From Rhodoferax aquaticus (GTDB lineage: Bacteria; Pseudomonadota; Gammaproteobacteria; Burkholderiales; Burkholderiaceae_C), in NCBI RefSeq assembly GCF_006974105.1, contig NZ_CP036282.1:62001-126000 (forward strand): DNA of 64,000 nucleotides, given 5' to 3'. Of the stretch, positions 16,373-25,760 are shown piece by piece (position 1 is the stretch's first letter; each line of letters opens with the position of its first letter). Position numbers and translations under genes: made by a program. The notes beneath the pieces were generated by a model, which saw nothing but the letters and a program-made list of their open reading frames with translations, did no database searches and was not told where the DNA came from.

Positions 16373-19300
16373 CTAAGCGTTCTTTTGCCACGCCGCATCA
16401 GGCCGCCAGCTGGCTACCCAGGCGGGCATTTGGTCGGGGGGCATGGGTCGGGCTATGCCATAGCCTTGCCCCAATTCGCACCCCAGTTGCAGCAACGCCG
16501 TGCCGTGGGCTACGGTTTCTACGCCCTCGGCGATGACCTCGCGTTTGAAGGCCGCGGCCAGGCCGATCACCCCTCGCAAAATGGCCAGATCGTCGGCGTC
16601 GTCCAGCATGTCGCGTACAAAGCTGCGGTCGATTTTGAGCAGGGCCACGCGCAGTTGTTTGAGGTAGGTGAGGGTTGAGTAGCCGGTTCCAAAGTCGTCT
16701 AGCGCAAAGCGCACGCCCATTTGGGCACAGTCCTCAATCACCTGCGAGACCTGCGCCATATCGGCCAAAGCGCTGGTTTCCAGAACTTCCATCTCAATGC
16801 AGCCCGGCTGTGCCTGAGGGTGGCGGGCCAAAATAGTGCGCAAGCGCTCCACGAAGTGGACCCCTTGCAATTGGCGTGCACCTATGTTCACGCTCACCGG
16901 CAGCACCAGCCCTGCGGCGCGCCAGCGCTCCACTTGAGACAGTGCCGCGTCCATCACCCATTCGCCCACATCCACGGCCAGGGGGTCGTCTTCGATCACG
17001 GGCAAAAAGGTCGCGGGGGCAAGTAGGCCTTTTTCGGGGTGCTGCCAGCGGATCAGCGCTTCCGCTCCGATCACTTCGCCGGTGTGCATATTGACCTTGG
17101 GTTGGTAGTGCAGCACTAGCTCGTGGTTTTCAAGTGCCAAGCGAATGCGCTCCAAGCTTTCGTGGTGGCTGCGCAGGCTGCTGTCGTGTTCGGCATCAAA
17201 GACGTGGTAGCGGTTCTTGCCCGAGAGTTTGGCCTGGTACATGGCCTGGTCTGCCTGGCGTAGCAGCTGGTCGGCGTCGATGTCGCGCGCCTGCGGGTAG
17301 TAGGTGACGCCTAAGCTGGCCGAGACCTGTAGGTTCAGTGCGCCAGACGGGATCGGCGCAGCGGCTGCGGTGAGCATGCGCTCCAAGAGGGACTCGCTGG
17401 CCTGCGCGTCTTGCAGATCGCTCAGCACCGCCACGAATTCGTCGCCGCCCATGCGGGCGATGGTGTCGCCTTCGCGCAGCGTGTCTTTCATGCGTTGGGC
17501 CAAGGTCACCAGGACTTGGTCGCCTAACTGATGGCCGTGGCGGTCGTTGATGGCCTTGAAGCCATCGAGGTCGAGGTAGACCACGGCGAGCTGCTTTTGC
17601 TTGCGTTGGGTTTGTGCCATCGCGTGCTGGAGCCGATCAGCCAGCAGCACACGGTTGGGCAGACTGGTGAGCGCATCAAAGTGGGCAATATGCTCCAACT
17701 GCCGCTCGTAGGCCTTGCGCTCGGTGAGGTCCACATCGACGCAAAACATCTCGGGTGCCTGCCCCGGTTCCTGCACACAGACATGGCTTGAAAATACCTC
17801 CACCCGTGAGCCATCTTTGCGGCGCAGTGACAGCTCCCCAGCGGGAATGGGCGTGCCGGTGGCAAACATCTCGCCCATGGCCTGGCGTACACCGTCGTGC
17901 ATTTCTGGCGGAATGATGGTGTCAAACAGCGTGCGGCCTAGGACTTCGGCTGCACTGAAGCCGTAGAGCCGCTCGGAGGCCTGGTTCCAGTAGCGCGTCA
18001 CGCCGTTTTCGCCATAGCCCTGCACCGCCACCATGGGAATATCTTGCAGAATTTGGCGAAACCGGATCTCGCTCATCTGCAGGCGAACCTGCGACTCCAT
18101 GCGCTCGGTGATGTCGCTGTTGGTGCCAATCATGCGCAGGGGCCTGCCGCTTGCATCGCGCTCCACCACCTTTCCGCGCCCGTGTATCCAAAGCCAACTA
18201 CCGTCCTTGCTCCGCATGCGGAACTCGGCTTCATAGGTATCGGTTTCGCCATCGAGGTAGCGCTGCAGGGCGCTTAATGCGCTGCCCGCATCGTCCGGGT
18301 GGAGGTAGGTTCTCCATGCGTCTGCGCCGTTGCCAATTTCATCCTCGGTATAGCCCAGCATGGCTTTGTAGCGCGGCGATAAATACACCTGCCCTCTGTC
18401 TATATCCCAGTCCCACAGGCCATCACCTGCGCCGTCGATTGCAAACTTCCAACGCTCTTCACTTGCCTTCAGGGCCGCCTCACGCTGGGCCCAGGTCTGC
18501 GCGATATGGTTAAAGCCCGCCACGAGTTGGCCGATTTCGCTTTGCGAGTCTGTCGGTAATGCATGTGAAACCGCCTGGGAATGGGCCAAGGCCGTCATGG
18601 CGTTGGCGGTGGCCATCAAGGGCGCGAGCTGACGCCGTAACACCAGCCAGGTGAGCACGCCGGTCAGCACGGTCAGCAACAGTGTGGCACCCAGCATGCG
18701 CTGCTGCAAGCTGGCAATCGGCGCAAAGGCTTCAGCCGTGGGCAGCGAGGCCAACACATACCACCCTGCGGTCGGAATGCCTTTGCCTGAAACCAGCACG
18801 TTCACGCCCTTGGGATTGGGTGAAACAGCCGAACCTTCGTACCCGGCAGCAAACCGGTCTACCCACACGTTGACACCCACAGCGGGCAAGGGCTCCATGA
18901 TGCGGCGCTTGTCGGTGGCGGTAATGACCCGCCGACTGGACGCTGAAATCAGTACATACCCACCGCTTTTGCCGTAAGCGCTTTGGGTGATCTTGTCCAG
19001 AAAGTTGGGTTTGCCTAGGTCCACCACACCCACCAGCACGCCCATTGCCTGTCCCCGCGCGTCAAGAATGGGCGCGAAGATGGAGAAGATGTGGGCTTTG
19101 GGACTTTCGCTTAGCACCGGTTGCCCGACCAGCGCTTTGCGGTCTTTCACTACTTTTGCCAACGTGTCGCGCTCGTCGCCGTTGGGGCCGAACTGGTTGG
19201 CGGTGGTTCGCGCATCCGCAAGCACTTTGCCTTGGGTGTCGGTCACGAAGATGCCACCGTTGTACAAGGCAGCGGCATGCTGGCGTTGCCCAAGGTAGGT

Positions 19301-19585
19301 CTGCAGTGCCACTGCATTGGCCATCATGGGAGCATCAATTTTTGCGGCGGCTACTTCCAACGCACCTAAGAAATCCTTCAGTTCGTCGTCCACATCCTGC
19401 GCTAGCAGCGACACCGTGGAAAACTGTTGGGCACCCAGCAATTGCTGCATATCAGCTTGCAGACTGCGGCTGATAAGGTACGACAAGCTCCAGATGCCGA
19501 GTACAAAAATAAGCAGCGTGAAAGCCGTGGCGCGGACTTTCAGTGAGCGCCACGGCGAGTAACTGGGTTGTGCGTCAGGATCCAT
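16373..19585 (-). CDS. Cache-HAMP-PAS-PAS-GGDEF-EAL c-di-GMP signalling protein
   Basis: 1070 residues, inner membrane. Order: membrane helix about 19-39; periplasmic double-Cache sensor (GGIFVTDTQGKVLADART, KSGGYVLISASSRRVI); second helix near 305-325 (LLLTVLTGVLTWLVLRRQ); HAMP; two PAS domains with PAC segments (DAGDGLWDWD-type start, RMIGTNSDITERMESQ; then VQGYGENGVTRYWNQASERL); GGDEF with intact MGGDEF; EAL with intact EALIRW, LDDFGTGYS, KIDRSFV and EGVET. Both catalytic halves look competent, so it may make or degrade c-di-GMP depending on signal. It stands alone and is not obviously linked to the neighbouring CHAT gene. Confidence 0.95.
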   Translation of the reverse strand: MDPDAQPSYSPWRSLKVRATAFTLLIFVLGIWSLSYLISRSLQADMQQLLGAQQFSTVSLLAQDVDDELKDFLGALEVAAAKIDAPMMANAVALQTYLGQRQHAAALYNGGIFVTDTQGKVLADARTTANQFGPNGDERDTLAKVVKDRKALVGQPVLSESPKAHIFSIFAPILDARGQAMGVLVGVVDLGKPNFLDKITQSAYGKSGGYVLISASSRRVITATDKRRIMEPLPAVGVNVWVDRFAAGYEGSAVSPNPKGVNVLVSGKGIPTAGWYVLASLPTAEAFAPIASLQQRMLGATLLLTVLTGVLTWLVLRRQLAPLMATANAMTALAHSQAVSHALPTDSQSEIGQLVAGFNHIAQTWAQREAALKASEERWKFAIDGAGDGLWDWDIDRGQVYLSPRYKAMLGYTEDEIGNGADAWRTYLHPDDAGSALSALQRYLDGETDTYEAEFRMRSKDGSWLWIHGRGKVVERDASGRPLRMIGTNSDITERMESQVRLQMSEIRFRQILQDIPMVAVQGYGENGVTRYWNQASERLYGFSAAEVLGRTLFDTIIPPEMHDGVRQAMGEMFATGTPIPAGELSLRRKDGSRVEVFSSHVCVQEPGQAPEMFCVDVDLTERKAYERQLEHIAHFDALTSLPNRVLLADRLQHAMAQTQRKQKQLAVVYLDLDGFKAINDRHGHQLGDQVLVTLAQRMKDTLREGDTIARMGGDEFVAVLSDLQDAQASESLLERMLTAAAAPIPSGALNLQVSASLGVTYYPQARDIDADQLLRQADQAMYQAKLSGKNRYHVFDAEHDSSLRSHHESLERIRLALENHELVLHYQPKVNMHTGEVIGAEALIRWQHPEKGLLAPATFLPVIEDDPLAVDVGEWVMDAALSQVERWRAAGLVLPVSVNIGARQLQGVHFVERLRTILARHPQAQPGCIEMEVLETSALADMAQVSQVIEDCAQMGVRFALDDFGTGYSTLTYLKQLRVALLKIDRSFVRDMLDDADDLAILRGVIGLAAAFKREVIAEGVETVAHGTALLQLGCELGQGYGIARPMPPDQMPAWVASWRPDAAWQKNA

Positions 19586-19590
19586 ACGGG

Positions 19591-19633
19591 CTATCGTTTT
19601 TATAGCTGCTTACGCTTGATTTGCATGGGCTAG
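19591..19633 (-). repeat. Dispersed intergenic repeat, inverted
   Basis: Reads ATAGCTGCTTACGCTTGA then TTGCATGGGCTAG on the plus strand, the reverse complement of the family core. It lies just upstream of the GGDEF-EAL start, so it may fall within that gene's leader. Confidence 0.65.
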
Positions 19634-19766
19634 AAACTGATCGGATAGGAACGTACCACTTCATTGAACTCGGCCTTGTGGAGTGCCGCCGTATGCGCCC
19701 CAATCGTCTCTCAATGCCCAGGGCTTAGCAAGCAGTTTCGCGAGCCAGCGGCCATCCAAACAAGCC

Positions 19767-22736
19767 TCAGCGCCCTCCATCACCCACCAGAGCGTAAGGG
19801 GCCCAAAAGGCGGGGTGGGCGTATTTGGGGTTTGCCATCACTTTGAGCATGGCTTGGCGCAGGCTCTCGGCCTTGGGCTCTTTGGGGTTGGCGGCGTAGT
19901 GGGCGAAGGTGCTGGTCGTGAGCAGCTTGGCGGACTCGCTTTCAACTGCCCAGTGTGTGACCAGCAAACTGCGGCTGCCCGCGTAGAAAAAACCACGGGC
20001 CAAGCCGCTCAAGGCTTCTTCCGCCTTGCCATCCGCTGCCGCAGTGTTGCAGGCTGACAGCACCACCCAATCCGCGTTGAGCTTGAGCGACAGCACGTCT
20101 TCCAAGGTGAGCAACGGTGCCAGTGGGTTCTGGGCTTCTGCCCCGGTGGCAGCCAAGGCTAAAGCCGGTTGCGTGAGCTTGGGCAAGTCACCTGCCATAA
20201 GGCCATGGGTAGCGAAGGCGATGACGCGTTTGTTTTGCAATTGGCCACTTTGGCTAGCCGCCAACACGCTCTCGCGCGTAGCCCGCGCGCCCAAGTACAC
20301 ATCGCTGCCCGGGTTGGCTTTGAGCGTTTTGGCAATGGCCAGCAGCTCATCGCGCGTCTCGGGGAGTGCAGGTATATCGGCATAGCGCAGCCCTGAAGCG
20401 TTGGGCTTGGCCAAGGCGTCGAGGTCGAGAGCCAGGTCATTGGCGCTGTTGCTAGCAGTGGATTGGCTGCGCAGGGTGGTTTGGCCAGTGGCTGCGCTGG
20501 CCTGCATGCGAAACGCTGGGTCGCCCCAGGCCACAAAGGATGGGTCCGCGTTCTTGGTTTGACTTACGGTTTTAAGGGCGAGCCAGGCGGACAGGCTGGG
20601 CACTTGGGCAATGGCTGCATCACGAATCAACCAAGGTGCTTTGCTGTCAAAGCCACCGCCCGCGCGGGTGTGCAAGAGACCGAGGGGAATTTGGCTCAAA
20701 GCGCCACCTGCCGCCACGATGAGCTGCGTTTTGCCGCGCCAGGCGGGCGCTACCGGTGCCAACAAGGTGTCGTAGAGCTGAAAGGCGGCATCTCCATCAA
20801 ACCGGGTACCCGCGTTGCCAGGCGTTCCAAAGTCCAGCTGCTGGCGCAAGCGGTTGACCAATGCCTTCACCGTGTCGGCACCCATGTCGGCGCGCACAAA
20901 GGCCGCCGGGCGGTCTGCACTCACGGCCCACACGTAGACTGCCTGCGGGGTGGGCAGGAGCAACAGCACGGCCTGTTTGCTATCGAGCTTGCTTGCGATC
21001 TCTTGCACCGTGGGTGGCACGGGGTGCACCAAGCGGTCGTACTCCGGCATGGCGGTTTTGATGTCGGCTTGCAGCTGTTGCCGGTCTTTTTCAAGGGCAG
21101 CGATTTTGTCGCGAGTCTCGGAAAGTGCTTGCCCTGCGTCTTGGCTCAACAGGGTGCGCAGGCCTGAAATTTCCAGCTTGATGTCTTGCTCGCGCCGCAC
21201 CAGCTGCACCAGTGCGGGTGTGCGCGCTGCGGCGCGCACCGCGGCGTCATTCAACGCGTCTTGCACCACACCGCCACGCACCCAGTCAGCAGCGCCCATG
21301 GCCTGGGTGGCGTCTTCGCCGGGTGTGAGTGCCAAGGCGTCCAAGTAGGCCGCGAAAACAATCTCACGGTATTCTTTGCGCAGGCCTACGTTTTCCAGAT
21401 TGTCGGCATTGGCGGGGAGCATATAGGCCCGCACCGCCGACTTCAGCAGAGGCAAGGCGGCTACTTGGTTGTCGCTTCCACCCGCACGCCACAGCGCCGC
21501 ACCCTGCAAGCCTTGCGCCTGCGTGGTGAAGAAGTGTTGTTCTCCTAGATTGGCTTGGTTGAATTTGACGGAACGGGCAAAGAAAACCGCTGCCTTTGCA
21601 TACTGTTGATTGCCGAAATACAAGTAACCGTTGTCTGTGTTGAGCCCAGTTTTGCCCTGTAGCTTAGGGTTGGCTTGTTCCAGTTGGTCTAGACCTGTTC
21701 GTAGCGCGAAGGCGTCTTTCCAGCGGCCCTGTGCACTGAGGCTATTCATCAGGTCTCGCGAGATTTGTGCGCGCTCCACACTGGCCTCTGGTACGCCTAG
21801 CTTTGCTCGCACAGCATCTGCTTTGCGGTACAACTGCTCCGCGAGGGCAAACTCGCGCTGTGAAAAACGTAGGTTCGCTGCTGTACGGTAGATGCGGCTC
21901 AGGAAATCCGGCGGCAATTGATGACGGCTTGAAAACTCCACCAGCTCTTTGAGCGCTGTTTCTGCATCGCCCAAACGCCCAGCCTCACGATAAGCTCCCA
22001 GCTTTCTTTCCAATGCATTGATCACCGACTGAAAGGCATAAAGCTCCTTAAGTCGCCCGGGGTCGTTGGCCGCTTGCACCAGCTTTAACTCTTGGCGTGC
22101 CAAATGGGCGGCTTGCTCCGCAGCTTCAATCGCTTTTTGGGGCTGCCCTTTGTACGACTCTAGGCGTGAGGTGCATTCCTGCATTTTTCCTTGTGCACGC
22201 GTGAGTAAGCGCTGATCCTTGCCTTTGGCGGGCGCTAGTTCGAGCACGCGCAAGAGTTCGCGCGAGTCCATGAGGGTCTTGCTTGCTCCCTCCAAATTGC
22301 TTTGCAGCAACAACTCGCATCCCAACAGAGCGGCGGAAAAAGCGCCATGCACGGGGCTAAAGAGCACTATGGCCTGGCGCATGAGGTCATTGCCCTCTTG
22401 ATTGGCGTCGCCGCGGCTGTAGAGCGCTAAGGCTAAGTTGTGTTTGTAGGTGGCATTGTTCGGCAAGGCACGCACGGCTTCTCGCATGACCACTTCATAG
22501 GCAGCCGAGTCTGCCAATCGCTTTGCTGCGTTGATCTTGACATCGATATACATCGAGAGCGTGTCGGCATTTTTTGTCACGGGAAGGGGTTGGGCCAATC
22601 GGTAGCGCAAGTTGGCTGTCTCTTCCGAGGTCAAGGCTTTGAACGCGCCTGCAATATCGTCAGACTGCGCCAGCACTGGCAAGGCACACCCGCAGAGCAT
22701 GGCCAGCGTGGCGATGAATCGCAAAAAATGTCCCAC
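19767..22736 (-). CDS. Exported TPR-CHAT caspase-like protein 1
   Basis: About 989 residues from a GTG preceded by AGGGGA. An ATG at 22811 would add 25 residues but lacks a ribosome-binding site and buries the signal peptide (LRFIATLAMLCGCALPVLAQ). The first two thirds are helical TPR-like repeats (AVRALPNNATYKHNLALALY, EAGRLGDAETALKELVEFSS), with a coiled coil near 530-580 (LSETRDKIAALEKDRQQLQA). The C-terminal CHAT domain, a caspase-fold cysteine peptidase, has its His in IAFATHGLMAGD and its Cys in WVVLSACNTAAADG, 145 and 93 residues before the end. It is divergent from the lipoprotein-OmpA-CHASE2-metacaspase run and paralogous to the CHAT gene that closes the cluster. Periplasmic location is inferred. 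Confidence 0.88.
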   Translation of the reverse strand: MGHFLRFIATLAMLCGCALPVLAQSDDIAGAFKALTSEETANLRYRLAQPLPVTKNADTLSMYIDVKINAAKRLADSAAYEVVMREAVRALPNNATYKHNLALALYSRGDANQEGNDLMRQAIVLFSPVHGAFSAALLGCELLLQSNLEGASKTLMDSRELLRVLELAPAKGKDQRLLTRAQGKMQECTSRLESYKGQPQKAIEAAEQAAHLARQELKLVQAANDPGRLKELYAFQSVINALERKLGAYREAGRLGDAETALKELVEFSSRHQLPPDFLSRIYRTAANLRFSQREFALAEQLYRKADAVRAKLGVPEASVERAQISRDLMNSLSAQGRWKDAFALRTGLDQLEQANPKLQGKTGLNTDNGYLYFGNQQYAKAAVFFARSVKFNQANLGEQHFFTTQAQGLQGAALWRAGGSDNQVAALPLLKSAVRAYMLPANADNLENVGLRKEYREIVFAAYLDALALTPGEDATQAMGAADWVRGGVVQDALNDAAVRAAARTPALVQLVRREQDIKLEISGLRTLLSQDAGQALSETRDKIAALEKDRQQLQADIKTAMPEYDRLVHPVPPTVQEIASKLDSKQAVLLLLPTPQAVYVWAVSADRPAAFVRADMGADTVKALVNRLRQQLDFGTPGNAGTRFDGDAAFQLYDTLLAPVAPAWRGKTQLIVAAGGALSQIPLGLLHTRAGGGFDSKAPWLIRDAAIAQVPSLSAWLALKTVSQTKNADPSFVAWGDPAFRMQASAATGQTTLRSQSTASNSANDLALDLDALAKPNASGLRYADIPALPETRDELLAIAKTLKANPGSDVYLGARATRESVLAASQSGQLQNKRVIAFATHGLMAGDLPKLTQPALALAATGAEAQNPLAPLLTLEDVLSLKLNADWVVLSACNTAAADGKAEEALSGLARGFFYAGSRSLLVTHWAVESESAKLLTTSTFAHYAANPKEPKAESLRQAMLKVMANPKYAHPAFWAPYALVGDGGR

Positions 22737-22825
22737 CCAAAAGTCCCCCTGAAATAATGATGGCGAGCTTAGTGCATCAGGCTTCACATGAACGCTACGT
22801 GGCCCGCGCATAATTTAACGGCTAA

Positions 22826-22844
22826 GCGTGTGTAATACACACGC
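22826..22844. promoter_or_regulatory. Perfect 19-bp palindrome between divergent cluster genes
   Basis: Arms GCGTGTGTA and TACACACGC around one central A. It lies 90 bases upstream of the CHAT GTG and 94 bases upstream of the lipoprotein ATG, the position expected of an operator serving both directions. No T-run follows in either direction, so an intrinsic terminator is unlikely. Confidence 0.5.
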
Positions 22845-22937
22845 CTCGCTATTGGAGCATGGCCGCTTCACCGTTAGACTGCGGCCACCCAGTGGGTGGG
22901 CCCAGTGCCCTCACGCAAACCTAGGAACCCCTAAGTA

Positions 22938-23438
22938 ATGAAACACTTCTCTGTGCCCATGTTGGCGACCACACTGCTCTTGGCGGCTTCCCTCACGGCC
23001 TGCGAAACCCAGCCTGTCGCACCTAGCGCGGCAGTTGCAGCTAAGCCCGAAGTCGCGTTTGTAGATTTGCAAGGCTTTGACCGTGACCTGTCGGGCGCGC
23101 TAGCCGCCAAGTTGCCCAAGGTGGACGTGGCGTTCTACGACCGCATTGCCCCCAGTGCTTTGCCTGAGCGGCTGCATCATTGGATGGCCTCTGTGGAGGC
23201 CGGTGGCGGCACCGTGAAGGTGACCCCTCCCCCCGGTAGCGTCACGCCTAAAGACCCGTTTTTGTTGATCAGTGCGATCAGTGCGGTATGGAACGCCAGC
23301 AAGATGGTCAATGCCGCGGCAATCAACGCCCAATACAAGCCCGCACAAGCCTACGATGCGCAGATCGTGTTGAAGGCAGACCCCCAAGGGGTCTCCGTGG
23401 TTGACAAAATTGTGTTTGTGCAGCGTCCAAGCAAGTAG
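22938..23438 (+). CDS. Outer-membrane-type lipoprotein of unknown function
   Basis: 166 residues. The signal sequence ends in a good lipobox (LTAC, Cys22) followed by a flexible Ala/Pro stretch. The residue after Cys is Glu rather than Asp, so outer-membrane sorting is expected. The folded part includes VAFVDLQGFDRDLSGALAAK and ends DAQIVLKADPQGVSVVDKIV. No family recognised. First gene of the same-strand run; the OmpA gene follows after 7 bases. Confidence 0.8.
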   Translation: MKHFSVPMLATTLLLAASLTACETQPVAPSAAVAAKPEVAFVDLQGFDRDLSGALAAKLPKVDVAFYDRIAPSALPERLHHWMASVEAGGGTVKVTPPPGSVTPKDPFLLISAISAVWNASKMVNAAAINAQYKPAQAYDAQIVLKADPQGVSVVDKIVFVQRPSK

Positions 23439-23445
23439 GTCTGCC

Positions 23446-23964
23446 ATGCGTCTCACTGCCCTATTTTTAGCCGTATTGCTGTGTGCCTCAGGAGGCGCAT
23501 CGGCACAAGTAGCCACGCCCACTGCTGAGCAAATGGTGCAGCAGCTCAAAACCCCGCCACGCCTGCGCAGCTTGCGCAACTTGGCCGTTGAGGCAACTGG
23601 CGGCGCGCAAGCGCAAGCCCCTGAGCGTCCGTCGCTCTCGCTGTTGATTCAGTTTGACTTCAACTCCGCCCGTGTGCGGCCCCAAAGCCAACAAGCGTTG
23701 CTGAACTTATCGCAGGCGCTCTTAACGCCTGAGCTGGCCAGTAGCCGTTTTGCAGTGGAAGGGCACACCGATGCCAAAGGCAATGAGGACTACAACCTCA
23801 AACTCAGCGCCCAGCGTGCCCAAGCCGTGGCCGACTTCCTCAAGGCCCGTGGCGTGACCGAGGAGCGTTTGGTGGCCGCTGGCAAAGGGGCCACCGAGTT
23901 GGCCAATAGCGAGTCCCCCTATGCGCCAGAGAACCGGCGCGTGCGCATCGTCAACCTGAACTGA
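23446..23964 (+). CDS. OmpA-family peptidoglycan-binding protein
   Basis: 172 residues. Signal peptide MRLTALFLAVLLCASGGASA, a short linker, then a C-terminal OmpA domain from about residue 65 (IQFDFNSARVRPQSQQALLN, EGHTDAKGNEDYNLKLSAQR, APENRRVRIVNLN). The Asp and Arg that bind diaminopimelate are conserved (HTDAKG, LSAQRA). It has no beta-barrel, so it is a periplasmic cell-wall anchor. It lies between a lipoprotein and a CHASE2 sensor, suggesting the system is attached to the envelope. Confidence 0.9.
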   Translation: MRLTALFLAVLLCASGGASAQVATPTAEQMVQQLKTPPRLRSLRNLAVEATGGAQAQAPERPSLSLLIQFDFNSARVRPQSQQALLNLSQALLTPELASSRFAVEGHTDAKGNEDYNLKLSAQRAQAVADFLKARGVTEERLVAAGKGATELANSESPYAPENRRVRIVNLN

Positions 23965-24020
23965 GCCTTGCACTTGCCAAGCTTCGTGCGGTTCGCACCT
24001 CGGTTGTGAGCACCTAAGGT

Positions 24021-25760
24021 ATGCACCTGTGGGACCGCTTTAGCGAGGCCATTGGCGCCCTGCCTGCACGGCGGGTCACGTGGGGCTTGGTGCTGGTGTT
24101 TGCGCTGTGGGTGTTGTTGGATGTGTTGGTGCTCAAGTTCACAGGTGGGCTCACCCAGTCCACCTATGACGCCATGGTGCGTGCCCGTGTGCTGGCACCT
24201 GCGCCAGACCCTCGCATTGTGGTGGTGGATATTGACGAAGCCTCATTGGCACGCATGGGCAAAGAGTTCGGCCGCTGGCCTTGGCCGCGAGATACCTTGG
24301 CCACTGTGCTGGAGCACATTGAGCGCCAGCAACCCGCAGCGGTGGTGTGGGATGTGTTGTTTTCCGATGCTGACCGCCTGAGTCCGGGGGGAGACGCGGC
24401 CTTCAATGAGGCCGCCAAGCGCAGCGTACATAGCCACTTCTCGGTGGTGCGCCTGCCACAGAGCAATGATGCGGACAGCCAAATCGGCAAAGTCGCCTTG
24501 CCCAGCCTGTGGCTAGCGCCCCATTTGCAAGCCCTGCTTGCGGAGCCTCGGAGCGCTCCACAGCCGTCGCTGCCTGCAGCCACTGTGGCCCTCATTCCCC
24601 CAGGGTTGCCGGCGGTAGCCAATGGGCGCTTGGGCTACAACAACGGCTATGTGGATGATGATGGGGTGCTGCGTCGCTACCGCTACTTCGAGCGACTGAG
24701 CGACGGCAGCGCCATCCAGTCCCTCCCCTTGAGTGTGCTGTCTGCTATAGATTCAGAAGCGGCTGGTGCATATCTGGTGGGCGCTAGCGAAAGAATAGGC
24801 GGCAAAGACGACCTCATCGTCTGGCCCAAGCGCGCGAACGCCTATCCCCACCTTGCGTTTGCCGATGTGTTCATGCAGGCAGAAGGCGAGCCGCCTTGGG
24901 TGCCGGTCCCCTCGTTGGCGGGCAAGGTGGTCATCATCGGGGCTACTGCACCGAGCCTGCACGATATCCACCCCACACCTTTGTCCAATATGCATGCCGG
25001 GGTGGACGCGTTGGCCGTGGTGGTGGACAACGCCATGAACCAGCGCCAACTGCGTGAGTTGCCACGCGGTTTGCAAGCGGCGCTGGCCATTGCCTTGTGT
25101 GTGGCCTTGGCCTTGTGGGTGCAGTTCAAGAGTGCGGCCTCTTTGGCACCGGCCCTGCTGGCCTTGCCGGCGGCTTTGCTGGGCGTCAGTTACCTGAGTT
25201 TGAATGGCTCCCCCGTGTTTGTTGACCTGCATTTGTCCGCAGCCCTAGGGCTGGTGTTTTTGGCGGTGCTGCGCTTTTGGAGTGCATTGCGGCGGGTGCA
25301 TTGGTGCCTACCACCGCAGGGCGATGTGCTGGCGGTATGGCCCCTGCGACGCGATGCGGCTTGGCTGGAAGAGCCCTTGGACCGTCTGATCGATGCGGTA
25401 GAGCGCCACGCACCCGAATGCCGTGTGCTGGTGTGCGACTCCAACGTGGTCTGGCCCGCGACCTTGCGCTGGCCCGAACTCGCGCGCTTTGCGGCCGTGG
25501 TGGGCCCACCCGATGCGCTGCAGCGTGCGCTGCCTGCACTGACTCGCCAAACCCAGCGCCTGGTGCAGCAGGCAGGCCCGCTCTCGCTCTTGCCAATGGT
25601 TCCCGTCCACGCGGGTGGCGAAGCCGCCCTTTTGGCGGGCCGGCGCCTGCAACTGGCCCAGTACGCGTACCAAACATGGGCGACGTTCGGTGCGCTCGCC
25701 CCTCAAGCCCACGCAGTGCCGGCACCTTCAACACACAACAACCCAGGGAAAACCACATGA
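24021..25760 (+). CDS. CHASE2-domain membrane sensor
   Basis: 579 residues. One N-terminal helix (VTWGLVLVFALWVLLDVLVL) precedes a periplasmic CHASE2 domain to about 330 (RIVVVDIDEASLARMGKEFG, RWPWPRD, PAAVVWDVLFSDADRLS, GKVVIIGATAPSLHDIHPTP). Three helices follow (AALAIALCVALALWVQFKSA, LALPAALLGVSYL, ALGLVFLAVLRFW). The cytoplasmic tail of about 170 residues matches no kinase, cyclase or HD output that I know (GDVLAVWPLRRDAAWLEEPL). CHASE2 proteins usually end in such outputs, so this one may signal through partners. Its stop overlaps the metacaspase start (ATGA). A dispersed-repeat-like stretch lies inside the gene near 24743. Confidence 0.9.
   Translation: MHLWDRFSEAIGALPARRVTWGLVLVFALWVLLDVLVLKFTGGLTQSTYDAMVRARVLAPAPDPRIVVVDIDEASLARMGKEFGRWPWPRDTLATVLEHIERQQPAAVVWDVLFSDADRLSPGGDAAFNEAAKRSVHSHFSVVRLPQSNDADSQIGKVALPSLWLAPHLQALLAEPRSAPQPSLPAATVALIPPGLPAVANGRLGYNNGYVDDDGVLRRYRYFERLSDGSAIQSLPLSVLSAIDSEAAGAYLVGASERIGGKDDLIVWPKRANAYPHLAFADVFMQAEGEPPWVPVPSLAGKVVIIGATAPSLHDIHPTPLSNMHAGVDALAVVVDNAMNQRQLRELPRGLQAALAIALCVALALWVQFKSAASLAPALLALPAALLGVSYLSLNGSPVFVDLHLSAALGLVFLAVLRFWSALRRVHWCLPPQGDVLAVWPLRRDAAWLEEPLDRLIDAVERHAPECRVLVCDSNVVWPATLRWPELARFAAVVGPPDALQRALPALTRQTQRLVQQAGPLSLLPMVPVHAGGEAALLAGRRLQLAQYAYQTWATFGALAPQAHAVPAPSTHNNPGKTT
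24743..24789 (-). repeat. Dispersed-repeat-like segment inside the CHASE2 gene
   Basis: GCTATAGATTCAGAAG, then GCTGGTGCATAT and GGTGGGCGCTAG, resembles the inverted repeat family. It stays in frame and encodes AIDSEAAGAYLVGASE in the CHASE2 domain. Similarity is partial; chance is possible. Confidence 0.35.
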
